Shown here: in pieces, positions 7,167 to 11,698 of the stretch
How the letters are laid out: each line of letters starts with the position of its first letter
Position numbering within the stretch: the first letter of the stretch is position 1
Source of the DNA: Planctomycetaceae bacterium
GTDB taxonomy: Bacteria > Planctomycetota > Planctomycetia > Pirellulales > Thermoguttaceae
Direction: 5' to 3'
DNA: 11,698 nt
Assembly: GCA_031267635.1 (NCBI GenBank)
Contig: JAIRYX010000039.1
Location: 1 to 11,698 of the forward strand
The notes under the pieces: model-generated
Database searches by the model: none
Seen by the model: only the letters and a program-made list of their open reading frames with translations
Told to the model about the DNA's origin: nothing
Translations under genes and position numbers: made by a program

Positions 7167-8669
7167 ATGACCAACGATATATTGACACGGCGGGAAATTC
7201 TCGAAGCCGCAATAAACACCGGCGTTGCGGGAATTGCCGCCAGAACGGTTTTGCCGCTTGTTCATTCTTGTCCGTCTTACGCTGCACCGCAAATGCAGGG
7301 AACATCGCCTGCTGAACACGCATACGACGGTTGGATAGCCGCCGGACAGCCCGGCAATGGAAAGCCGCTTGACGTCCGTTCCTCGAATCCCGCCATTGAG
7401 CTTAATATCGACAGTTGCCTTGCATGTGGGAATTGCAGTGATTTTTGTACGCACGTTACAACGGTTTACGGTCATGCCATACCGAAAGGTGAAGACGCTT
7501 GTATTTACTGCGGGCAATGCACGTTTGTTTGTCCGAATGAACTCATTTCCGAAAAGCCGCACGATCGCATTGTCCGCCGTGCGCTTGTCGATGCGGAAAA
7601 AATCGTCGTTTGCTCTACCGCTCCCGCGATTCGTGTCGCGTTAGGCGAATTGTTTCGCATGACGCCCGGCAGTAATGTTGAAGAAAAAATTGTGCAAGGA
7701 CTTAGATCGCTCGGGGCGGATTATGTCCTCGACGCGACATTTTCCGCCGACGTAACGACGGTCGAAGAAACGTCGGAATTGCTGGAACGTCTTGAAAAAA
7801 GAGAAAAACTCCCGCTCATGACAAGCTGTTGTCCTGCGTGGGTGCGTTTTGCCAAATTGTTTTACCCTCAACTTTTGCCGTATATTTCATCGGTTAAAAG
7901 TCCTATTATGAATCAAGGCGCGCTCATTAAAACGTATTTTGCCGAAAAGAAAAAGATTGAGCCGTCGAAAATTTTTCATGTCGCTATTACGCCTTGTACG
8001 GCAAAAAAAGCGGAGATTCTTCTTTCCGATATGAATGCGGCGGGTGTTGCCCAAAACCGTCCCGAACAGCGCGACGTAGACGCGGTTTTGACATGCCGGG
8101 AACTCGGAGCGATGTTTATTAAAGACGGAATCCAGCTTTCAAAACTAAAGGGCGCGGCATACGATTCGGCGATGGGAAAAGGGAGTGGCGCGGCGATGAT
8201 TTTCGGCAATACCGGCGGCGTTACCGAAGCGGCGATGCGAACCGCCTTTCAACTTCTTAACCACGAACCGCCGCCGCAGGATTTTTACGAATTGAAGCCG
8301 GTTCGCGGATACGGCGCTGTACGTCAGGCAACTGTTGATCTCGGCAAACGAAAATTGAACGTCGCGATTGTTCATGGCGTCGGACGGGCAAGAACTTTAC
8401 TTGAATCGATTCAAAACGGAGAAACGCCGTTTGATTTTGTCGAAGTGATGGCGTGTCCCGGCGGCTGTATTGGCGGCGGCGGTCAGCCGCGAAGCGTCAT
8501 GATGAACGACGGGCAACTTAAAGTCTTACGCCTCAAATCGCTTTACAAACGCGACGCCCAAAACGACGTGCGCACTAGTTTAGAAAATCCTGAAATCAAG
8601 GCAATTTATAATTCATTTCTTGAAAATCCTGCTGGTGAATGTTCAAAAAAATTATTGCACTGGAAATAA
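7167..8669 (+). CDS. [FeFe]-hydrogenase, single chain, Tat-like N-terminus
   Basis: Encodes 500 residues and catalyses reversible 2H+ + 2e- = H2. Residues 84-94 (CLACGNCSDFC) and 112-122 (CIYCGQCTFVC) bind two [4Fe-4S] clusters. The H-cluster motifs are complete: L1 TSCCPAW (219-225), L2 TPCTAKKAE (275-283) and L3 EVMACPGGCIGGGGQP (436-451). The likely ligands are C222, C277, C440 and C444, with C221 as the proton-relay cysteine. The C-terminus (SLYKRDAQNDVRTSLENPEI onward, ~458-500) is the small-subunit domain, fused in one chain. The N-terminus TRREIL followed by a hydrophobic alanine-rich stretch and SYAAP looks like a twin-arginine signal, implying a periplasmic enzyme matured in the cytoplasm first. 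Maturases HydE, HydF and HydG are not in the window. There is no clear ribosome binding site. It lies 77 bases after the second gspF-like gene on the same strand. Confidence 0.95.
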   Translation: MTNDILTRREILEAAINTGVAGIAARTVLPLVHSCPSYAAPQMQGTSPAEHAYDGWIAAGQPGNGKPLDVRSSNPAIELNIDSCLACGNCSDFCTHVTTVYGHAIPKGEDACIYCGQCTFVCPNELISEKPHDRIVRRALVDAEKIVVCSTAPAIRVALGELFRMTPGSNVEEKIVQGLRSLGADYVLDATFSADVTTVEETSELLERLEKREKLPLMTSCCPAWVRFAKLFYPQLLPYISSVKSPIMNQGALIKTYFAEKKKIEPSKIFHVAITPCTAKKAEILLSDMNAAGVAQNRPEQRDVDAVLTCRELGAMFIKDGIQLSKLKGAAYDSAMGKGSGAAMIFGNTGGVTEAAMRTAFQLLNHEPPPQDFYELKPVRGYGAVRQATVDLGKRKLNVAIVHGVGRARTLLESIQNGETPFDFVEVMACPGGCIGGGGQPRSVMMNDGQLKVLRLKSLYKRDAQNDVRTSLENPEIKAIYNSFLENPAGECSKKLLHWK

Positions 8670-8836
8670 ATGGGGAAAAATTGCTGATGATTTCGTTTTC
8701 GGAGGACAATATTTGAAAACGCAATAAAAAACTATGGTATCAGTTTCCCAAGCCAAATGAATCCGCACTGGACAATTGAATAGTTACGAATCCCGAACGA
8801 TTATCTACAGCCAAATCCTTACCGTGGAATAATATT
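8670..8836. other. Intergenic stretch downstream of the hydrogenase
   Basis: Contains no gene. It carries a degenerate copy of the TTGATTATTTCGTTTT motif (8681-8708) and TTGAATAGTTAC (8776-8787), a variant of the 12-base motif, preceded by AATCCGCACTGGACAA, which resembles flanks of other copies. No terminator lies immediately after the hydrogenase stop codon. Confidence 0.5.
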
Positions 8837-8863
8837 TTATACACTGTCGGTGTATAACGATAT
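8831..8863. terminator. Palindrome, possible weak terminator after the hydrogenase
   Basis: TTATACAC (8837-8844) and GTGTATAA (8850-8857) form a perfect 8-base-pair stem with a 5-base loop, extended by AATAT/ATATT on the outside. It is followed by TTTTG rather than a long T-run and lies about 160 bases beyond the hydrogenase stop, so termination is only a suggestion. Confidence 0.35.
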
Positions 8864-8910
8864 TTTGTCCAGAGTACCCAAATATCTAAAAGCCCCGTAA
8901 TTCCTCACAC

Positions 8911-8999
8911 GGAAACTTCGAAAAACCTCATTTTCAACACATGTGGCCATTGAAAAATAAGGGCTTACGAATATTTGGGAGAGGTTTGTAGAAGTTCCC
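8911..8999. repeat. Hairpin repeat family C, copy C1
   Basis: The arms 8911-8929 and 8981-8999 are complementary with few mismatches (GAAACTTC...ACCTC with GAGGT...GAAGTTCC). Inside, TTTTCAA and TTGAAAA form a second hairpin. The reverse complement of the central segment matches copy C2 at roughly six in seven positions, yet the sequences just outside the arms (TCCTCA on the left, CACTT..AAATT on the right) match C2 in direct orientation. Confidence 0.85.
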
Positions 9000-9014
9000 A
9001 CACTTTTAAATTCG

Positions 9015-9110
9015 GCTTATTTTACATTTGGGGGAGAGCGTGGTTTGGTTTGAGACTGAATCGGTTATAGTGTTTTATAAATCAATCCCTCTCCAAAATG
9101 TGAAATAAGC
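9015..9110. repeat. 24-base imperfect inverted repeat (GCTTATTT...AAATAAGC)
   Basis: GCTTATTTTACATTTGGGGG (9015-9034, continuing to 9038) is complementary, with about four mismatches, to 9087-9110. A single arm of the same sequence occurs at 3508-3530. It starts 16 bases after hairpin C1 and ends 25 bases before the promoter of the small gene at 9241, so it could influence that promoter. Confidence 0.75.
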
Positions 9111-9134
9111 AGCAAAAATTTTGAAAAACTGCTA

Positions 9135-9164
9135 TTGACTCTCGCTTATCGTGTTTGTTATTCT
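9135..9164 (+). promoter_or_regulatory. Sigma70-type promoter for the 88-residue gene
   Basis: TTGACT (9135-9140), an 18-base spacer and TATTCT (9159-9164) form a good vegetative promoter about 76 bases before the ATG at 9241. It supports expression of the small gene on the plus strand rather than the antisense reading frame. Confidence 0.7.
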
Positions 9165-9240
9165 CTATCATCGGAATTGGTTCCGATATGAAAAAACGAC
9201 AAAGTGTCCCTCAAAAATCTCAAAATGAAGGAGAAAGAAA

Positions 9241-9507
9241 ATGGATTTCAATTTTTTTGATTGGATCAAAAACGGCGTCAAATGGTCGGTTTTGCGCGGC
9301 GTTGATGAAGCAGTCCAGGAATTAGGCACACCGCCCAGCGATGAAGAATCGTCGAAAGACAAAATCTTTTCGTTTCTGCAAGGCAATGAATCACAAAAAC
9401 TTATGTCAACAAACACCACGCCGGCACGTCGCCGTCTTGGTAGCGGTTCTTCTTCCGCTTCAACAAGAAAACTTGGTCGATCAATCGCTGAAATTCCGTC
9501 AGAATGA
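9241..9507 (+). CDS. Small hypothetical protein, 88 residues
   Basis: The start is well supported: AAGGAG (9228-9233) lies seven bases before the ATG and a promoter lies at 9135-9164. The N-terminal third (MDFNFFDWIKNGVKWSVLRG, then VDEAVQELGTPP) is aromatic and amphipathic and could be a helix that docks on a membrane or partner protein. The middle is acidic and polar. The last ~30 residues are rich in Ser, Thr and Arg (PARRRLGSGSSSASTRKLGR) and look disordered and basic. No signal peptide, membrane segment, cysteine or known enzymatic motif is visible. I have an impression that planctomycetes carry short proteins with a similar FFDWIKxGVKxSVLxGVxxAV opening, but cannot verify it. No function is proposed. 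It stands alone between repeat-filled regions. Confidence 0.75.
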   Translation: MDFNFFDWIKNGVKWSVLRGVDEAVQELGTPPSDEESSKDKIFSFLQGNESQKLMSTNTTPARRRLGSGSSSASTRKLGRSIAEIPSE

Positions 9508-9877
9508 GAATGAAATATACGTTCCACGATAGGAATTTGCCATTTATTCGTTGAAGAACCCCTCGAATTATTCATGGGAGTTTAAAATCTGTATTTATCG
9601 CCAATATTGCGAAATCGGAGAGCGAATTTTTTGCCAGGCAAAGCGGATTTTCTTAGAATAAGTGCTTTATTCCAAAGAAATTCAACGTAGCTTGGCGGAA
9701 AACCCGATCTCAAGATGCGTCGTCCGGGCTATGAATACAGATTCCTATTAGACGAAAGAAAATCGCCATTGCTCGTTGTGAGAAGTAGTAAGCCAGTGAT
9801 GGAGTCAGGTTACCTCTTTTGTTTTCAAAATTTGTAGCTACTAATGAAATTTTATAAATAAAGGGCTGAAATAATAA
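9508..9877. other. Intergenic stretch with a widely spaced inverted repeat
   Basis: No gene seen. AATCTGTATTTAT (9586-9598) and ATGAATACAGATT (9731-9743) are complementary at 12 of 13 positions and enclose about 130 bases. ATAGGAAT, just after the small gene, is also complementary to ATTCCTAT at the right arm. The enclosed part is less repetitive than the rest and could be a structured RNA or a decayed element; I do not recognise it. Confidence 0.45.
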
Positions 9878-9930
9878 CTCATGTTACGCAAATAAGTTTT
9901 TAAAATTAAGTCACTGTTCGTTGATTTTTT
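9878..9930. repeat. Composite repeat (reverse orientation of 893-960)
   Basis: CTCATGTTACGC (9878-9889), an AT-rich stretch with GTTCGTTG and a T-run lead straight into GTAACTATTCAG at 9931. The reverse complement matches 893-960 part by part, so this is a second copy of the same unit in opposite orientation. Confidence 0.75.
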
Positions 9931-10179
9931 GTAACTATTCAGTTGCCGTCATTTTATCGGAAAATATTATTATTGCCGCCCTTATTTTTCTGAAATTCCC
10001 TTAATAGCCCGAATTGCTCCCAATATGCTCCCTTATCCCCTTATTTTTCGTTCAAATTTTTGATAAAAATCCATTATCTCACAAATAAGGGCGAGTTTTG
10101 AGGGCTTTGTTGGCTACTAATGAAAACTTGATAACTAATGGCTGCAATAATAAAGCCGTTCGGGCAACTGAATAGTTAC
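9931..10179. mobile_element. MITE-like element with 17-base terminal inverted repeats (family B, copy B2)
   Basis: The 249-base element starts with GTAACTATTCAGTTGCC (9931-9947) and ends with the exact complement GGCAACTGAATAGTTAC (10163-10179). Within it, arms around CCCTTAATAGCC (left, ending 10009) and GGCTACTAATGA (right, from 10112) form the family B stem, with nested CCCTTAT/ATAAGGG pairing. It encodes nothing. Short length, terminal inverted repeats and related copies fit a non-autonomous miniature element, but I see no target-site duplication and no matching transposase. Compared with B1, the central segment has the same direction while the outer segments are swapped and inverted. Confidence 0.65.
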
Positions 10180-10275
10180 CTTCTAAAAAATACACGGATC
10201 ATTTTAAAAAAATCCGCATCGTTTTCTAATAAAGATACGGACAATTGCAATGGAAAGTACTTACACAGACCTCAT

Positions 10276-10315
10276 GCGTAACATGAGATAATAATATTTT
10301 CCGGTAAAGTTGACT
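10276..10315. repeat. GCGTAACATGAG motif joined to a family B outer segment
   Basis: GCGTAACATGAG (10276-10287, inside the hairpin CTCATGCGTAACATGAG) is followed by AATAATATTTTCCGGTAAA, which matches the outer segment of B1 (4156-4177) and the complement of B2's left side (9951-9975). It shows that repeat pieces are joined in different combinations. Confidence 0.65.
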
Positions 10316-10329
10316 GTATCCTCATTGCA

Positions 10330-10416
10330 GGGAACTTCTAAAAACCTCCCCAAAATATCCGTAAGCCCTTATTTTTCAAAGGTCTCGTGTGTTGAAAATG
10401 AGGTTTTTAGAAGTCC
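10330..10416. repeat. Hairpin repeat family C, copy C2
   Basis: GGGAACTTCTAAAAACCTC (10330-10348) pairs with GAGGTTTTTAGAAGTCC (10400-10416), an almost perfect stem of about 17 pairs. TTTTCAA/TTGAAAA pair inside. The loop carries AAGCCCTTATTTTT, a stretch also reminiscent of family B. Copy C3 has the same orientation; C1 has the loop reversed. Confidence 0.88.
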
Positions 10417-10478
10417 TCTGCACTTGAAATTTCGATTTTCACTGACGTCGTTCTACCGTAAAATCCGGTTTGATGTCC

Positions 10479-10524
10479 AGTTGTCCGATACGGGTTTATG
10501 TGGTTTGATCGACTGAATAGTTAC
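10479..10524. repeat. Dispersed unit ending in CTGAATAGTTAC
   Basis: GTTGTCCGATACGGGTTTAT, then TGGTTTGATCGACTGAATAG, then TTAC match 4197-4241 in the same order with scattered substitutions. The unit ends with an exact copy of the 12-base motif (10513-10524). Confidence 0.65.
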
Positions 10525-10574
10525 CAGAATTTTTTCAAAAAAACGCTAAAGTGACATAAAAATGAGAAAACTGC

Positions 10575-10603
10575 TTGACAAAAGGCATTGAAAATGGCAT
10601 CAT
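10575..10603 (+). promoter_or_regulatory. Candidate promoter for the HU leader transcript
   Basis: TTGACA (10575-10580), a 17-base spacer and CATCAT (10598-10603). The -35 is perfect and the -10 moderate. Transcription from here would start near 10610 and give the HU gene a leader of about 300 bases, unusually long. A closer promoter cannot be excluded. Confidence 0.5.
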
Positions 10604-10759
10604 GTCCTATGAAATTGAAAGGCAAATGGACAAAATGTTGTCTAAAACCTCTTTTTTTACGGTTTTTTGGCATTATCGGAGATTTTTTTTGAATAAGCCA
10701 GAACACACTGTCGAAAAATGGGATATGGCAAATGTGTTTGCAAATGCCTTAAAATACAG

Positions 10760-10888
10760 AACGAAATGTGATTGTTAACAAAAATGAGACGTTCTGGATT
10801 GGAACAAGGCATGTCCCGTGTTGTTCGGGATGCCCGATTGTTCACGACATCATTGGCTTGCGAGAACAATCGAATTTCGTTGTTTTTT
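10760..10888 (+). promoter_or_regulatory. Structured leader upstream of the HU gene, possible attenuator or small RNA
   Basis: Outer stem AACGAAAT (10760-10767) pairs with ATTTCGTT (10874-10881); after a 2x2 internal loop, GATTGTT (10770-10776) pairs with AACAATC (10865-10871). One base after the stem comes a run of six Ts (10883-10888), as in an intrinsic terminator. Inside are GTTC/GAAC (10791-10805) and GGCAT..CCCG with CGGGATGCC (10808-10834). GATTGTTC (10836-10843) is also perfectly complementary to GAACAATC (10864-10871), so it competes with the inner part of the outer stem. The structure ends 29 bases before the HU start codon. It could be a transcription attenuator, an autoregulatory leader or a separate small RNA. 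It matches no RNA family I know. Confidence 0.5.
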
Positions 10889-10917
10889 GGACATCCTTTA
10901 GTATCAGAGGAAAAATT

Positions 10918-11256
10918 ATGGCAAAAGCCGCAACAGAAAAGAAAACCGCAAGATCTTACACAAAAACAGAAATTATCGCGGACATCGCGGAACAAACCCA
11001 ATTGTCGAAAAAAGACATTGTCGCTGTTCTTGACGCTGTAGGTGAAGTGATTAAGAAAAGTCTTGGCAGCAAAGGTCCCGGCAGTTTTGTCCTTCCCGGT
11101 TTTATTAAAATCGAGAAAAAACGAGTTGAAAAAGCTCCGGCGCGAAAAGGCGTGAAAAATCCGTTTACTGGCGAAGTTCGCGATGTTCCGGCAAAACCGG
11201 CGCATAATAAAGTGAAAGTTCGCGCGCTCAAAGGTCTCAAAGAATTGGTCAAATAA
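10918..11256 (+). CDS. HU/IHF-family DNA-binding protein
   Basis: Encodes 112 residues. AGAGGA (10906-10911) lies six bases before the ATG at 10918, which fixes this start; in-frame codons upstream run through the structured leader and are not protein-like. After a basic N-terminal extension of ~15 residues (MAKAATEKKTARSYTKTE), the HU fold follows: helix pair at ~16-48 (IIADIAEQTQLSKKDIVAVL), beta strands at ~55-69 (GSFVLPGFIKIEKK) and the DNA-binding arm with RKGVKNPFTGE (76-86), whose proline (P82) would intercalate in DNA, then a C-terminal helix (VKVRALKGLKELV). HU proteins bend and compact DNA as dimers in the nucleoid. E. coli HU is ~90 residues; the N-terminal extension and KNPFTGE arm resemble planctomycete and related HU proteins. 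The gene stands alone, with its own leader and terminator. Confidence 0.95.
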   Translation: MAKAATEKKTARSYTKTEIIADIAEQTQLSKKDIVAVLDAVGEVIKKSLGSKGPGSFVLPGFIKIEKKRVEKAPARKGVKNPFTGEVRDVPAKPAHNKVKVRALKGLKELVK

Positions 11257-11290
11257 TTCTAATTATTGATGTGCTGTTGTAAAAACAAGA

Positions 11291-11323
11291 AAGGGCTGTC
11301 GGTATAGGCAGTCCTTTTGTTTT
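11291..11323 (+). terminator. Intrinsic terminator of the HU gene
   Basis: AAGGGCTGTC (11291-11300) pairs with GGCAGTCCTT (11307-11316), ten pairs including two G-U, across the loop GGTATA, and is followed by TTGTTTT. It lies 34 bases after the HU stop codon. This is the clearest terminator in the window. Confidence 0.9.
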
Positions 11324-11339
11324 CTATGACAATCGAAAT

Positions 11340-11369
11340 TTCTTGATTATTTCGTTTTTGGGAAGGTTG
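11340..11369 (+). repeat. Dispersed motif TTGATTATTTCGTTTTT...GG, copy 3
   Basis: TTCTTGATTATTTCGTTTTT (11340-11359), followed by a G-run and AAGGTTG, is the closest match to the minus-strand copy at 4532-4563. The sequence further right (TTGAAAACACAATAA) also matches the region right of the 8681 copy (TTGAAAACGCAATAA). Confidence 0.65.
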
Positions 11370-11523
11370 TGTTGAAAACACAATAAGTAGCAATAAAAAA
11401 TAGGAAGATTTTTCTCAAACAAAGCAGGTAGTAGAGTTAATTTGGGCATTTTATAAATTTCCAAAATCCCTATTTTGCCGTGTATCATTTTACGTCCCTC
11501 ATCGAAAAGTATGAAACAATAAA

Positions 11524-11612
11524 GGGAACTTCTAAAAAACTCTCCCTAATATCAACAAGTCCTTATGTTTCAATGGTAGAATTTGTTGACAGTGTTTTTT
11601 TTAGAAGTTCCC
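11524..11612. repeat. Hairpin repeat family C, copy C3
   Basis: GGGAACTTCTAAAAAACTC (11524-11542) pairs with the stretch ending TTTAGAAGTTCCC (11612). Inside, CAACAA and TTGTTG form a second hairpin. It has the same orientation as C2 but a more diverged loop (AATATCAACAAGTCCTTATG). Confidence 0.85.
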
Positions 11613-11698
11613 AATGATAAATCAGTTCGGGTGATTGCAATGGTAAATCCTTTCAGGTGAGGATGGATGCAGTTGCTCAACCCCAATAACTCCGCACG
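11613..11698. other. Repeat fragments at the window edge
   Basis: No gene seen. GTTCGGGTGATTGCAATGG and GATGCAGTTGCTCAACCCCA, followed by AACTCCGC, resemble the complement of the segment left of B1 (3926-3975), so this is probably another mosaic copy cut by the window end. Confidence 0.45.

Noticed and set aside
7257..7275. Lipobox-like LVHSC in the hydrogenase N-terminus
   Set aside because: Histidine at the -2 position is unsuitable for lipoprotein processing; the nearby SYAAP site fits ordinary Tat signal cleavage better.
9168..9575. 135-codon minus-strand frame covering the 88-residue gene
   Set aside because: The plus-strand gene has a promoter and a strong ribosome binding site; the antisense frame has neither and low-complexity composition.
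10575..10778. Short plus-strand frame upstream of HU (from the ATG at 10602, MSYEIERQMDKMLSKTSFF onward)
   Set aside because: No Shine-Dalgarno site, begins inside the likely promoter, ends in the structured leader. Possible but unsupported leader peptide.
10657..11205. 182-codon frame on the minus strand opposite HU
   Set aside because: Antisense shadow of the HU gene and its leader; cysteine- and phenylalanine-rich, no ribosome binding site, no recognisable domain.

Overview
The window looks like a piece of a bacterial chromosome from a Gram-negative anaerobe. The best guess is a host- or sediment-associated planctomycete; this is an inference. It rests on an HU-type protein with an N-terminal extension and a planctomycete-like C-terminal half, paired GspF-like genes with no other type II secretion genes, a large AsmA/TIGR03545-like envelope protein, an [FeFe]-hydrogenase, and weak or absent Shine-Dalgarno sites on several genes. 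No rRNA, tRNA, replication gene or intact transposase was seen. Genes are moderately GC-rich, while the spaces between them are AT-rich and crowded with palindromic repeats.

Layout. 1-964 has no convincing gene. It holds a GC-rich structured block (276-439, possibly integron attC-like), a run of nested palindromes (463-632) and the first copy of hairpin repeat family A. 965-3385 (minus strand) encodes an 806-residue membrane-anchored envelope protein. 3386-4739 is a repeat field: the 38-codon tail of an ISL3-type transposase (3738-3854), one copy of hairpin family B, a second copy of family A, and then a strong sigma70-type promoter (4618-4646). 4740-5858 and 6058-7089 encode two different GspF/PilC-like inner-membrane proteins. 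7167-8669 encodes a single-chain [FeFe]-hydrogenase with two ferredoxin-type clusters and a Tat-like N-terminus. 8670-9134 holds hairpin family C and another inverted repeat. 9241-9507 encodes an 88-residue unknown protein with a good promoter and ribosome binding site. 9508-10574 is mostly repeats (B2, C2 and short dispersed motifs). 10918-11256 encodes the HU-like protein, preceded by a long leader with a nested, partly mutually exclusive RNA fold and followed by an intrinsic terminator. 11324-11698 has a third family C copy and more repeat fragments.

How the genes may work together. The two GspF-like genes probably form a transcription unit from the 4618 promoter and could build the inner-membrane platform of a type II secretion or pilus-like machine whose ATPase and pilins are encoded elsewhere. 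The hydrogenase follows 77 bases later on the same strand and may be co-transcribed, but nothing ties it functionally to GspF. The envelope protein, the small protein and HU look like independent units.

The most unusual signal is the repeat set. In three hairpin families (A, B, C), a pairwise comparison of copies shows the loop segment inverted relative to the outer sequence. In addition, a 12-base motif (GTAACTATTCAG or its complement) recurs about ten times, only between genes, and bounds one 249-base element as part of 17-base perfect terminal inverted repeats.
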